The notes: a model not told the origin generated them from the sequence alone. Shown: positions 15,427-25,303, counted from the stretch's first letter. The stretch is 53,553 bases of DNA from an uncultured Lachnospiraceae bacterium (GCA_947382355.1 CANCYR010000019.1:1-53553), one strand, 5' to 3'. Program-made: numbers and translations.

Positions 15427-18204
15427 TCAGTACCCCTGAATTCCTTTATATTTCAGTGTGAATTTTCCGCTGGTATCCAAGCCTGTTTCCGGAGAGTTAA
15501 AGATATCCGTTACAAGCCATGAATCCAATTCCACATTGGCATTGATTCTCAGCATGGTATACTCATCCATCAGCTTATACTCTTTTTTGCCTGCCGATTT
15601 TGCCACATTCACCTGCGCCAGATCCGCCGCCCGCTCCAGCATCTGGTAGCGGCTGCTTTCGTCAAGGTTCTTTACGCAAAGCATAATCCATAGATAGTCT
15701 TTGTAGCTAAATGCAAGCGTATTTTTTGAGGTTTCATCCTTTGTGGCATCCCAGCCGGCAATGTCGGTTATAGATTTTAATTTGGAACGCCACTCTTTCT
15801 TTTCCATCACCTTAAACATTACGACAGAACCTCCATTCATCAAAACCACCATATCCCGCACTGTTTCCACAGTAGCCACCACGACTTCCACTACTACCTG
15901 AACAATTACAGACACAAGTGGATTTCCAAACAGATTTCCTATTTCTTTTGCACCTTTGGTAACTTCACTCTGGGTAAGGGCAAAAATAAGATTTCCTACG
16001 AACTGTATGGCAAAAATAACAGCTTTTGTACTATTTACGTTAGCGCGGGCATCCTGTTTGTTTCCCCACAAAATATACTCCGCTTCCGCCCGGTAAATAA
16101 CATCCTGCGTAAGATTGTAATCACTTAGCGAGACTAACTTCTTTGCATCCTTTGTTGCCCAGCTTCCATCACTTTTCTTCTCACCGGTTTTGTCAATGGT
16201 GTAGTAGGAGTACATATTCATGAAATATTCTGTCAGGTAAATTGGTTCTATGATTGCTTCCGTTCCTTTAGATGCAAGTTCGGTAATACCACTTAAAATG
16301 GTGTTATCTTTATTTAAGGAATCTAAGGCATCATCCATGCTTTTTTCTCTTTTATCTGAGTTGTCTATGTTTGTTTGTTCTGCATTGATTTCCTTAGCTT
16401 CATTTCCTGCCCCCTGTCCCATCATGGAAGTGGGCAGTGTGTCTTGTACCTCTTTCAGCTTGTATGCCACATCCTCTAAGTCATCCGTGGTAAACAATTT
16501 CTCCATTTCCTCAAGGAAGACTTTTAATCTATCATTTAACTTACCGTTACTTTCCTCTACCTTTTTCTTATCTTTTTTCTTCCCGCATACCTCTTTGAGA
16601 TATTCATAAAATTCTGTATCTGCCAGATTTCTTAAAGGCTCATGTACAAATTCACCACCGGGAGCTGCCATTGGAAGCAGATAGTAAAAATCACCGGAGG
16701 CAACAAATACCTTTATTGTGCTGCCGCTGGAAGCCTGCCCTACATGGCTGTCTAACTCTTGCAGGATAGAATTTTTATGAGAATCAGCCCTCCTTAGAGC
16801 TACATTACAAAACGTTGCCTTTTCCATATATTCCTTGAATTTTTCAAAGAAATCCTGATTCTTTTTTGCATAGTCCTCCATAATGCCTATACCATTATCA
16901 TTACTTAATAATTTTTCATATTCCTTTTGATTTTCTTTCTCATTTGCTTTCAATTTCTCAATGGAGAGATTTTCTGTATCTGCCTTCCATATATCTAATT
17001 TTTCTCTCAATTCTTTTAATTTCTTTCGTATGGTCTCTATCTGGTTACATACCTTTTTCTCATGCTTACGACAAGATTCCGCTGTATCATACAATCTTTT
17101 ACTAATCGTTTCTACTTCCTTAATATCCTGCTTTGCCTGTCCGGATATTTGGGACGGCACATTTAAAAAATAATTTCTACAGCTTTCATAATTTCCATAT
17201 AAAAGCTTTCCTTCTTTTTCTATTTTCTTATTCTCTTCTGAGTTCTTAGCACTTTCTTCTGAGCTTTCCGTATCATCAGAATCATTGTTCAACTTATATT
17301 TTTTCTTCCAAAATTCCATAAACTTACTTTTGCTTACATCTTTCAAGGTTAAATAATAACCCTTCATTTCCAATAAAGTATCATAAGCCGCCGTATATCT
17401 GTCCGTCTTATCCGATTTCTGTAAATCACTTGCTAATTTTGCTGAAAGCGCATTAAAACAGTTTATGTCGTCTTCCCAGTCACCTGTTGTAACAGGTTCA
17501 TTGCGATATTGGGAATACCCTTTTGCAACCAATTCCTCCACTGTGATTTCCCTGCACAACCTTTTCATTTTACTAAAATCAGATTGATACATAGCCTGAA
17601 ATCCCCGACAAGCTTCTACCTCTTCATCCACCAGTTCCATTAATTTTTTCAGTTCTTTTTCCACATCGCTTGCTGCTTTTGCAGTCTGCAGCTCATCATC
17701 CGCTACTTTTTTTGCCGCTTCCATTTCCTTTCCATTTTTTAATTTATCCAGTATGCCTGTTCCAACTGTAATAGGCGCACGATACTTCATATATTCCAAT
17801 ACCTGCTGTTCCATAACGGGACCCCGGCAGATTTCCGTATGGTCTACCTCCTGGGAGCTAAAGCTTTCACCGGAAGAAGCCATCTGGAGGAATACCAGCG
17901 CTGTGTTATAGTCCTCCTCTGTAATGCCGCAGGCTCCCAGAGAATCTACAAAGTAAGTATGAAGATTGTCCTGCAGTTCCTCCGGCGTCCTGGACATGGC
18001 AATCAGGCCATAAGCATCCTTTAGGGCAACATCATAGTTGGACAGACCTGCGTTTAAGGCAAGCTGCCCTGCGCCTGACACAATATTCCTTGCCGCATAA
18101 ATTCTTCCTCCATCTACGACTACCGCCGAAAACAAAAAGGTGGATAGTAAGATGATTGACAGGAATACGGAAATTGCTCCCTGTTGTCTTTTTGTAAACC
18201 ACAT
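15427..18204 (-). CDS. DUF5702 protein (TadG-like exported protein)
   Basis: A 925-residue protein. The N-terminus is QQGAISVFLSIILLSTFLFS, a pseudopilin-like anchor, then VVVDGGRIYAARN, typical of DUF5702/TadG-like proteins of clostridial Tad loci. About residues 170-480 and 540-660 are very Lys/Glu-rich and likely coiled coil. A hydrophobic stretch near 770-800 (GNPLVSVIVQVVVEVVVATV) may insert in the membrane. Its role is probably pilus-associated and extracytoplasmic. Its size is striking: it is the largest gene of the operon. Strong start: AGGAG upstream. Confidence 0.8.
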   Translation of the reverse strand: MWFTKRQQGAISVFLSIILLSTFLFSAVVVDGGRIYAARNIVSGAGQLALNAGLSNYDVALKDAYGLIAMSRTPEELQDNLHTYFVDSLGACGITEEDYNTALVFLQMASSGESFSSQEVDHTEICRGPVMEQQVLEYMKYRAPITVGTGILDKLKNGKEMEAAKKVADDELQTAKAASDVEKELKKLMELVDEEVEACRGFQAMYQSDFSKMKRLCREITVEELVAKGYSQYRNEPVTTGDWEDDINCFNALSAKLASDLQKSDKTDRYTAAYDTLLEMKGYYLTLKDVSKSKFMEFWKKKYKLNNDSDDTESSEESAKNSEENKKIEKEGKLLYGNYESCRNYFLNVPSQISGQAKQDIKEVETISKRLYDTAESCRKHEKKVCNQIETIRKKLKELREKLDIWKADTENLSIEKLKANEKENQKEYEKLLSNDNGIGIMEDYAKKNQDFFEKFKEYMEKATFCNVALRRADSHKNSILQELDSHVGQASSGSTIKVFVASGDFYYLLPMAAPGGEFVHEPLRNLADTEFYEYLKEVCGKKKDKKKVEESNGKLNDRLKVFLEEMEKLFTTDDLEDVAYKLKEVQDTLPTSMMGQGAGNEAKEINAEQTNIDNSDKREKSMDDALDSLNKDNTILSGITELASKGTEAIIEPIYLTEYFMNMYSYYTIDKTGEKKSDGSWATKDAKKLVSLSDYNLTQDVIYRAEAEYILWGNKQDARANVNSTKAVIFAIQFVGNLIFALTQSEVTKGAKEIGNLFGNPLVSVIVQVVVEVVVATVETVRDMVVLMNGGSVVMFKVMEKKEWRSKLKSITDIAGWDATKDETSKNTLAFSYKDYLWIMLCVKNLDESSRYQMLERAADLAQVNVAKSAGKKEYKLMDEYTMLRINANVELDSWLVTDIFNSPETGLDTSGKFTLKYKGIQGY

Positions 18205-18277
18205 ACTGTTTTTCTCCTGTTTTTCTATGTTTATATCTTTATAAGCTCATATCTTTATAAAAGATTTCTAATTTCTG

Positions 18278-18940
18278 CTATAAAAAGTTTACGATTTCCT
18301 TAAATTTTCCCACATAAGTATCCAATTCAATGCCCATCAGCTTTGCAAGGGCTTTGATACCGTCCCATGCCATATCCACATCCCGTATGAAGTCCGCCGG
18401 ATTCATGGCTACGGTGGAAGCGCTTTGAGAAAGAATGACATTATCTTTAAAGCCAAAGTATTTTAAAACGCCGGGCATGGGGTATTCCAGAGAAGTGGTA
18501 ACCGTAATGCTGTAGGAAAGAAAATTCCGGTCTAAATCCACCTTTGAGGTCATCTGGTCAAAGCCCGTAAAAATACAAAGGCTTTGCATGGCGCTGGTAG
18601 CATATCCTGACAGACCTGCTTCATTGGTCCATGTACAGCCTGCGATTTCCCGGTAAAGCTTTGTAAGATCGCTGTGATATGCTTTGTAATAATTTGTTAC
18701 TGCCGATGCAGAAGGGTCATTTGCAAAATCAAATGACTTGGCGTCTAACCTTCCAAGCTCTTTATATCCGGGGCTTGACACTACATAGTCCGCCTGTCTG
18801 GTTACCTTCTGCACCTGATATAAAATAGCGCCTTCCTGTAATTTGTATAAACCTAAATATATCAATGCCATAACTGTTAAAAGTACCATTGGGAAGATAA
18901 AGGCTGCTTCTACCATTATGGCTCCGTTTTCTTTTTTCAT
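18278..18940 (-). CDS. TadE-like pseudopilin
   Basis: A 220-residue exported protein beginning MKKENGAIMVEAAFIFPMVL, the TadE signature with Glu soon after Gly at the start of the hydrophobic helix. I placed the start at 18940 because AGGAGA lies 7 nt upstream; the frame continues back to 19009 without a good site. It has a mostly polar exported domain. It lies between the Flp pilin and the DUF5702 protein, so the operon has two TadE-like proteins plus DUF5702, paralleling TadE/TadF/TadG. Confidence 0.85.
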   Translation of the reverse strand: MKKENGAIMVEAAFIFPMVLLTVMALIYLGLYKLQEGAILYQVQKVTRQADYVVSSPGYKELGRLDAKSFDFANDPSASAVTNYYKAYHSDLTKLYREIAGCTWTNEAGLSGYATSAMQSLCIFTGFDQMTSKVDLDRNFLSYSITVTTSLEYPMPGVLKYFGFKDNVILSQSASTVAMNPADFIRDVDMAWDGIKALAKLMGIELDTYVGKFKEIVNFL

Positions 18941-19027
18941 GTTTGAATCTCCTAAAAGGCCAGCCATTGCAGCCTTGGCTTTGGAGGAGGCAATGGCTGG
19001 GAAATACAATCGGACTAAATATCAATA

Positions 19028-19249
19028 TTAGTGTTCTGATAAGCCACCAATATCAATTTCGGCAAATACATCCCTTACCAGGTCTAATATCTGCGTCCTA
19101 AATGCAAATGCTACCGCAACTGCAATTAAGATAATCAACAACACCGCCACAAAGTTAGACTCGCCTCTCTCCTCATCCCTCAAGTCCTGCAGAAAGCAAG
19201 CCATCATCACCCGCAGCCTGATTAACTGGTTGTCCATGTACTCTAACAT
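19028..19249 (-). CDS. Flp1-like type IVb pilin
   Basis: A 73-residue protein. A charged leader of about 29 residues ends in DEERG, followed by ESNFVAVLLIILIAVAVAF, a single hydrophobic helix, and an acidic tail. Size, position between tadC and the TadE-like gene, and the Gly-helix junction fit the Flp1-like major pilin. The likely cleavage after Gly would put Glu at +1 rather than at the usual +5. AGGAGG upstream supports high translation. It would be matured by the A24 peptidase at 14053-14664. Confidence 0.8.
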   Translation of the reverse strand: MLEYMDNQLIRLRVMMACFLQDLRDEERGESNFVAVLLIILIAVAVAFAFRTQILDLVRDVFAEIDIGGLSEH

Positions 19250-19301
19250 ATTGTTCTCCTCCTTTTTTTAGATTCAGGTATAATTATACCTTTGTAATTT
19301 A

Positions 19302-20168
19302 TTATAGACTGCCAAAAATCGGCACTATAATCATAATTAAGACTCCTACAAAAATCATTGCGGTGCACATTAAAAGCTTTGTTTCCGCCTTTGCAGCCTT
19401 CTGCATCACAAGGGACTTCTTCTGCGCCCAGAGTTCGTCGGACATATCCTTTAAAAAGTATGCAAGGTCAGCGCTGCCTTTGGTAAGTCCCTGTGCCACC
19501 AATGCAGAGAACTTGCGCATTTCCTTTAAGGCACATCTGTCTGCAAAATTCCTGTAAGCATCCAGCTCAGAAACTCCATTTTCAAATTCGCTTATGGTTA
19601 TCCGCATTTCCTGATAAAGAACCCCGGTTCCGGTTCCCGCTACCTTTTTCCATGCATCCCTGAGCATCATGCCTGCATTTACCAAAAGGGTCATTTTCGA
19701 TAATACCTGCGGGAATTCCATCAGCAGCTCTTCTCTTCTATTTTCAATTTTATCGTTAAAGGTTTCCCGCACATACCAGACCACTAAAACAGAAATGGCA
19801 ATCCCAAACACAAGAAACATAACGTTATTGCTTAAAATAGCCAGAAGCAATACCATTGGAATCAGAGTCACGCTGTAGGTAATCTGACCGCCCATCATAA
19901 CGTAATAATAATACTCCGCATATTTGCGCCCGTAGATTTCCGCCATTTCACTGACTTTTTTCCGGTTTTTATCCGACTTTATGTTGAAACGAATCAGCTC
20001 CATAATCTGGAATCCAATATAGAAAAATTCTCCGAACTGAAACTGCTTTTTATCAATGCTGTCCACGATATTTTTATATTTTGCCTCATATCTTGCTGCG
20101 TAATATACCCAGATTACTACAAAAATAGTTGCGGGTACCAACAGCAGTAATTGAAAAATACTTTTCAT
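19302..20168 (-). CDS. tadC: Tad platform protein, T2SS-F family (TadC-like)
   Basis: A 288-residue inner-membrane protein with membrane segments near residues 1-20, 95-115, 117-137 and 265-285 and a T2SSF domain between about 150 and 265 (ELLMEFPQVLSKMTLLVNAGM, LKEMRKFSALVAQGLTKGSA, KAAKAETKLLMCTAMIFVGV). It forms the membrane platform of the Tad machine with the TadB-like protein 13 nt upstream. The assignment to TadC rather than TadB rests on gene order and shorter length. Confidence 0.88.
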   Translation of the reverse strand: MKSIFQLLLLVPATIFVVIWVYYAARYEAKYKNIVDSIDKKQFQFGEFFYIGFQIMELIRFNIKSDKNRKKVSEMAEIYGRKYAEYYYYVMMGGQITYSVTLIPMVLLLAILSNNVMFLVFGIAISVLVVWYVRETFNDKIENRREELLMEFPQVLSKMTLLVNAGMMLRDAWKKVAGTGTGVLYQEMRITISEFENGVSELDAYRNFADRCALKEMRKFSALVAQGLTKGSADLAYFLKDMSDELWAQKKSLVMQKAAKAETKLLMCTAMIFVGVLIMIIVPIFGSL

Positions 20169-20181
20169 CCTCGTACCTCTT

Positions 20182-20979
20182 TTATAATTTGATATCCGTT
20201 ACCTTCTGCCCCATAATATAAGCGCCTATGAAAATGCCGATTGCCACCAGCTTTGCCATGATATTCGTCATGGAATTGCCAAAGGTATCTCCGCTCATTC
20301 CCCTCAGGCTCAGGCACAAAATAAGGGGCATCAGCATCATAACGTTCAATTCATTTTTATTTCCTGCCAGCATGGTATTCATTTCCAGCTCAATATCCAC
20401 CTTATCGCTGATAATATCCCTTGTGGAAGCAATAATATTCTTAATATCCGCCCCCTGCCGCAGGGACACTTCAAACACATTGGCAAAGCTTTCCACATCA
20501 TTTAAGCCGCTTCTATCAGCAAAATCCATTAACAATACCTCTACATTGATGTTATTGTCCATGCCGCTTACAATCAGCTTTAATTCCTTTACGATGTCCC
20601 CGTCATCTCCATACATGTTGCGTAAATCATTCAGGGAATCTATAAATGCGTCCCTTGTATTTTTTCCCGCTGAGTAGGAAGAGGTAAGGGATTCCAACAT
20701 ATCCTTGAACTGAAATAACAGGTTTTTCCTTCTTTTCCTTAACAGATAGTTCTGATAAACGGGAATTGCCTTGATTCCCACTACTACCATGGCAATCAGG
20801 GAAAGGGGAATGGATGTAAAAAATATGTACAGCACCACTGCCGCTCCCAATCCGCCAATGAGAAATCCCTGTATCTTTTCCATCAAAGAAAGCGGATATA
20901 CATGATAGTCGTCTGCATTTCCCATAATTCCTCTTTTGGGAATGTATACTTGTTTTTGTTTTTTCTGTTTTCTGCCCAT
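20182..20979 (-). CDS. tadB: Tad platform protein, T2SS-F family (TadB-like)
   Basis: A 265-residue protein with two membrane segments near residues 40-75, a T2SSF domain (FQFKDMLESLTSSYSAGKN, FADRSGLNDVESFANVFEVS, MLAGNKNELNVMMLMPLILC) and a last membrane segment at the C-terminus. The N-terminal 20 residues are very basic (MGRKQKKQKQ). It follows tadA by 103 nt and precedes tadC by 13 nt. It partners TadC as the platform driven by the TadA ATPase. Confidence 0.88.
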   Translation of the reverse strand: MGRKQKKQKQVYIPKRGIMGNADDYHVYPLSLMEKIQGFLIGGLGAAVVLYIFFTSIPLSLIAMVVVGIKAIPVYQNYLLRKRRKNLLFQFKDMLESLTSSYSAGKNTRDAFIDSLNDLRNMYGDDGDIVKELKLIVSGMDNNINVEVLLMDFADRSGLNDVESFANVFEVSLRQGADIKNIIASTRDIISDKVDIELEMNTMLAGNKNELNVMMLMPLILCLSLRGMSGDTFGNSMTNIMAKLVAIGIFIGAYIMGQKVTDIKL

Positions 20980-21082
20980 TAAATTTCACCTTCTATTTAT
21001 TTTCCATTTCATGGTTTCATTTTTATTGCATTTTTTTATTTTGCTTTCGGTTTCCCGTGAATAGTAACTTTCCCATTTCATT

Positions 21083-22321
21083 TTATATTTCATCCTTATA
21101 TCCCATCAGTCGTAGTTTGTGTACATTTTTCATAGGGTTATTTGTTCTTTTCAAGGTTCCGGATACCCTTTCTAAAGTGCTGTTTTCATCCTCTTCAAAC
21201 ACGTAGAGGGGATTTAACAGAATCTCATCCTTTTCATATCCCAATACTTCCGTGATTTCCATGGTCTTACGGCTCTTATCCCGAAGCCTGGACAGGTGCA
21301 CGATAATATCAATGGCTGATGCCATCTGCTGCCTGACTGCTGCCAGGGGCAGTCCATCTGAGCCCTGCAGCACCATTGTTTCCAGACGGCTCAGCATATC
21401 CTTTGTGGAATTGGCATGACCGGTGGAAAGAGAGCCGTCGTGTCCTGTGTTCATGGCCTGAAGCATGTCCAGGGCTTCTGCTCCACGTACCTCGCCTACG
21501 ATGATACGCTCAGGACGCATACGGAGGGAGGATTTAATCAGGTCACGGATGGTAACGGCGCCTACCCCGGAGCTGTTGGCATTTCTTGTTTCCAGACGGA
21601 CCAGATTATCGATTCCGACTATCTGAAGCTCTGCGGAATCTTCTATGGTGATAACACGTTCATCATGTGGAATATAGTTGGAAACAGCATTTAAAAAGGT
21701 TGTCTTTCCGCTGCCTGTACCGCCGCAGATAATTATGTTGTATTTGGCCTTTACCAATAGCTCCAGTACATCTGCAATTTCCTTTGTCAGGGAGCCATAT
21801 TCCAGAAGCTTTTCAATGGTCATTGGATTTTTGGAAAACTTGCGGATGGTGACGGTAGGCCCTTTTAATGCAATGGGCGGCAAAACCACATTTACACGGG
21901 AGCCATCCGGCAGTCTGGTGTCCACTATGGGATTTGCCTGGTTCACTTCTCTTCCTGCCAGCCCTACGATTCTCTGGATAATGTCCTCCAGCTGCCTTTC
22001 CGATTCAAAGGTGTCTTTTAGCTGAAAAAGATGGCCGCTTTTTTCAATAAATATTTCATCTATGCCATTAATCATGACTTCTGTAATATTGTCATCCTTT
22101 ATGATTAAATCCAGCAGGCCAAATCCACGTATGGAACTGTAAACCTGCTCTACAATATCCACTTTTTCTGTAACGGAAAGCTTTGCATCCCTGTAACGGC
22201 TGTAAAAAAGCTCCTCTATTTTTTCCTGAAGCTCTTCATCCGATATTTGGGAAAGGTTCAGCTGGTCCACCGCAATGCTTCTTAATTCCGTTATTATTTT
22301 CTTTAACTCTTCCGTACTCAT
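21083..22321 (-). CDS. tadA: Tad secretion ATPase (TadA/CpaF family)
   Basis: A 412-residue hexameric secretion ATPase. The N-terminal domain is followed by Walker [11 protein letters not shown] (about 200-209), the Asp box around [12 protein letters not shown], the Walker B region [17 protein letters not shown] and the His box [16 protein letters not shown]. All match CpaF. It powers pilin assembly at the inner membrane face. Its start overlaps the tadZ stop by 4 nt (ATGA), so it is translationally coupled. It seems complete and active. Confidence 0.95.
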   Translation of the reverse strand: MSTEELKKIITELRSIAVDQLNLSQISDEELQEKIEELFYSRYRDAKLSVTEKVDIVEQVYSSIRGFGLLDLIIKDDNITEVMINGIDEIFIEKSGHLFQLKDTFESERQLEDIIQRIVGLAGREVNQANPIVDTRLPDGSRVNVVLPPIALKGPTVTIRKFSKNPMTIEKLLEYGSLTKEIADVLELLVKAKYNIIICGGTGSGKTTFLNAVSNYIPHDERVITIEDSAELQIVGIDNLVRLETRNANSSGVGAVTIRDLIKSSLRMRPERIIVGEVRGAEALDMLQAMNTGHDGSLSTGHANSTKDMLSRLETMVLQGSDGLPLAAVRQQMASAIDIIVHLSRLRDKSRKTMEITEVLGYEKDEILLNPLYVFEEDENSTLERVSGTLKRTNNPMKNVHKLRLMGYKDEI

Positions 22322-23400
22322 CCTTCTCTATTCTCCAAATCCTTCAACCGGCCAAAAACATCCATCCTGACAATCCGGCTTATAATCCCTTCCATATTCA
22401 CTCCTTCAAAACGGGGAATGCCTCCTATGACAGGGGCAAGGTTTTCTTCTATTTCAATGCCTGTTTTATTGCTGAACTGATTGTAAAAGAGAAGAAGCTT
22501 TGAAAGCAGGGCTTTTCCTTCTTTCTCCTCCACGGTCTCAAGGGCTCTGTAAAACTTTCCAAATTTCATGCTGTTGCTTACTGTTCCGCCCTCCACTAAA
22601 ATGATATGGTCCACCTGTTCCATCACTGCAATTTCCAACGGATTCAGCCTGCTGTCTATGTCAATGATGACTTCCTGATACAGACCGCATAAGGTTACCT
22701 CTCTTAAAAGCTTCCCAATCTCTTCCGCCGTCAGCTCCTGCAAATCCAGGGGATTGTCACAGGAAACAAAAAAATTTACATTTTCCTTACTTTTCCTCAC
22801 AAGGCTTTCCAGCTTTAGGGAAAGGGTTCCCCGCTTGCTTTTCAAGGCAAAAATAACATCATCAAATTTGCCTGTTCCTTCCCCCTTTAATATCAGGTCT
22901 GCATTGCTGTATTGCTGCAGATTCAAATAAAGCACGTTCTTTTCCCTCGCCTGCCTGATGGCATAGGCAAGAGATGCCGTAGTGGCACCGGCTCCGCCGC
23001 TGGCAGAACAGAATGCATAGGAGCGGGCTTCATTGGGGGCATGCTTATGGAAGGCTTTTATATTGCTTTTTTTATCTGCATAGATATTTAAAAGCTCTTT
23101 AAAAATTATTTCTGCTTTCTGATACTTATAGATGCATTGGTAAGGCTCTGCTTCCTCGTCCCGGTCCTCCGTAAGCACTGCAACAATGGCACGGTCTTTT
23201 ATGACTGCCGCCACGTCCTTAAGCATTTCCCTGTCCATAAGACAAATATCTAAATGCTCTTTATTTATGTACTGTCCTAAAAGCTCTGTATCCGTAAACT
23301 GAACCAATTCCATTCTGTCCGCATAGTGAATATCAAAATAGTTCATGAATCTTGCGGCATAGGAATTATCTTTCGTGCAAATCATCAGCTTTATCTTCAT
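22318..23400 (-). CDS. TadZ/CpaE-like atypical ParA-family localisation protein
   Basis: A 360-residue protein: an N-terminal receiver-like domain (about 1-110), then a ParA/MinD-like domain (about 125-350). The deviant Walker A reads SGGAGATT near residues 134-141, lacking both the signature lysine and the P-loop lysine of KGGxGKTT. The rest of the fold is recognisable (NVLYLNLQQYSNADL, EVIIDIDSRLNPL, DHIILVEGG). TadZ proteins localise the Tad machine, and atypical nucleotide sites are known in this group. It lies 1 nt after the kinase gene and overlaps tadA by 4 nt. Confidence 0.85.
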   Translation of the reverse strand: MKIKLMICTKDNSYAARFMNYFDIHYADRMELVQFTDTELLGQYINKEHLDICLMDREMLKDVAAVIKDRAIVAVLTEDRDEEAEPYQCIYKYQKAEIIFKELLNIYADKKSNIKAFHKHAPNEARSYAFCSASGGAGATTASLAYAIRQAREKNVLYLNLQQYSNADLILKGEGTGKFDDVIFALKSKRGTLSLKLESLVRKSKENVNFFVSCDNPLDLQELTAEEIGKLLREVTLCGLYQEVIIDIDSRLNPLEIAVMEQVDHIILVEGGTVSNSMKFGKFYRALETVEEKEGKALLSKLLLFYNQFSNKTGIEIEENLAPVIGGIPRFEGVNMEGIISRIVRMDVFGRLKDLENREG

Positions 23401-23401
23401 G

Positions 23402-25303
23402 TCAATTACCTGCCTGTTCTTTTTTTATTTTCAGATTTTCCAAAAACTCCATTTCCGGATTCACCTTTATATAGGTTTGTAAAACATCTTTATACAGGGG
23501 GAAACCGTTTTCATTCTGCACGTACCAGACGTCCTGTGCCTGTTCACTCATCATGTAATATAAAAGTCTGACCCCGGCATTTATTTCCTCCTGGCTGCCC
23601 GTACTGCTGACCGCCCATATATCGACAAACTGCATTTTCCATGCGTCTCCATCCGGCAGCTTCATCTGATATACCCCGGCGAGCTTGTCCTGAATTTCCC
23701 GGTAATCCTCAAAGGTACCTGTATAGTATGCAGCTTTTCCTTCTAAAAATGCCTTTTTATCCTTTTGCTCTTCTTTCACCGACTCTGCAGCTGTCGGGCT
23801 CAATAAGGTATTCTGGTAGATAATAGGAATGTCAAAGCCGGTAGGAAGCTGTTTTTTGTTGTAAATTTCTTGTATGAGGTTTCCAAACTGATATTTTTCC
23901 ATATCCAGCATTTCATAAGCATCTGATAAATCCGCCAAAAAATCCTTACGGGTATCCGGCAGGTAACTGCTTTCAAAAACAGTAGGAACCTGCCCTGTTG
24001 TAAAAGCATTTGCCAGCCTGTCTGCATATTCCTCTTTCGGAATGCATTCCACCTGCAGGGTTACTGCCGGATAGGTTGCGTAAAAATCTGCAATTTCCAA
24101 ATCAAAGGCTTCTTTTATTTCCTTTTCATCCTGATTTCTCCCCATGGGAAGCCATACGGAAACTGTGCTTTCCACTAAATTTGCTTTATTTTGAATAGTC
24201 TGGATGTATTGATATTCCTTCCATCCAAGGACCCCTGTCAAAAGGAGGACTGCGGCAATGAAAAAGCCTCTTTTTGCCTTGCGCCTGATTAGCTCTCCTT
24301 TGACGGAAGATACTTTCTTTCGCCCGTCCAGTTTTTTCTCTAAGTCCTCTACTGTCTGAAATCTTAATTCCGGCTGGATTGCCAGACATTTCATGAGAAT
24401 TTTGTTAAAATACTCCGGTATATCCGGGACGTATTCCTTTGGTTCCTTTAATTCATCGGAAACGGTACGGTTTACTGATTCCTCTGGTACGATTCCTGTA
24501 ACCGTGCGGTACATGGTTGCCCCCAGTGCATAAATATCTGTCCAGGGCCCCTGTTTTCCTTTGGAGCGGTACTGCTCCGGCGGCGCAAAGCCCGGCTTTA
24601 ATACAACGGAAAGTGTTTTTTCCTGTTCCGTTTCTAACGCAAAGCGGGCAGCTCCAAAATCAATGAGCTTTACGTTTCCGTCCTTACAGATGAAAATGTT
24701 GTCCGGGCTGATGTCTCTGTGGATTACGTGTTTTTTATGCAATACCTTCAATGCTGATATGACGCATTTCGTAAATCGCACTACCTGTTCGTATGGCAGC
24801 TTTTCTCCATAAATCCTGGCGTATTCTTTTAAGGATACTCCGTCCAGAAATTCCATGACCAGATAGGCAGTGCCGTTTTCTTTAAAGTAGTTATATACAT
24901 TTACGATATTTTTCTCCCCGGAAAACTTTGCCATGTTCTGGGCTTCCCCAAGGAATCGGTTAAGGCCCTTTTCAAACTCTGCTTCCTGCTTTTTGGAATA
25001 GATTTCCACTTCCTTTTTGCCGGGAGCCCTGTTTACCAGATTGGAAGGGTAATATTCCTTGATGGCTACTTTGGTATCAAGCTTGGAATCCCATGCGCTG
25101 TAGGTGATTCCAAAGCCGCCAAATCCCAGGATGTCGCCTATGATGTATCTGCCTGACAATATCTCTCCTTCGGCAAGCTGGTAAAGCTCCCTGGAGCTTT
25201 TTATGGATTGACTTTCCTCGTGGCTGTCTGCAGCCAGGATTTCTAAGGAGATGGTTACGTTGTCGTTTATGATAATGGGGGATTTTGGGTTATCCTGTTT
25301 CAT
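23402..25303 (-). CDS. Receptor-like Ser/Thr kinase with substrate-binding-like ectodomain
   Basis: A 633-residue protein. The kinase domain (about 52-330) has LGFGGFG (59-65), VAIK (Lys 82), HRDISPDN (Asp 197) and DFG (215-217). The usual Lys of HRDxKPxN is Ser, as in the second kinase of the window. One membrane segment follows (about 346-360). The extracellular 270 residues look like part of an ABC sugar-type substrate-binding protein: VSVWLPMG start, VTLQVECIPKEEYADRL, GQVPTVFESSYLP, and MMSEQAQDVWY near the end. A GGAG site precedes the start. It is the first gene of the Tad operon, so it may sense a ligand and control pilus secretion (inference). Confidence 0.85.
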   Translation of the reverse strand: MKQDNPKSPIIINDNVTISLEILAADSHEESQSIKSSRELYQLAEGEILSGRYIIGDILGFGGFGITYSAWDSKLDTKVAIKEYYPSNLVNRAPGKKEVEIYSKKQEAEFEKGLNRFLGEAQNMAKFSGEKNIVNVYNYFKENGTAYLVMEFLDGVSLKEYARIYGEKLPYEQVVRFTKCVISALKVLHKKHVIHRDISPDNIFICKDGNVKLIDFGAARFALETEQEKTLSVVLKPGFAPPEQYRSKGKQGPWTDIYALGATMYRTVTGIVPEESVNRTVSDELKEPKEYVPDIPEYFNKILMKCLAIQPELRFQTVEDLEKKLDGRKKVSSVKGELIRRKAKRGFFIAAVLLLTGVLGWKEYQYIQTIQNKANLVESTVSVWLPMGRNQDEKEIKEAFDLEIADFYATYPAVTLQVECIPKEEYADRLANAFTTGQVPTVFESSYLPDTRKDFLADLSDAYEMLDMEKYQFGNLIQEIYNKKQLPTGFDIPIIYQNTLLSPTAAESVKEEQKDKKAFLEGKAAYYTGTFEDYREIQDKLAGVYQMKLPDGDAWKMQFVDIWAVSSTGSQEEINAGVRLLYYMMSEQAQDVWYVQNENGFPLYKDVLQTYIKVNPEMEFLENLKIKKEQAGN

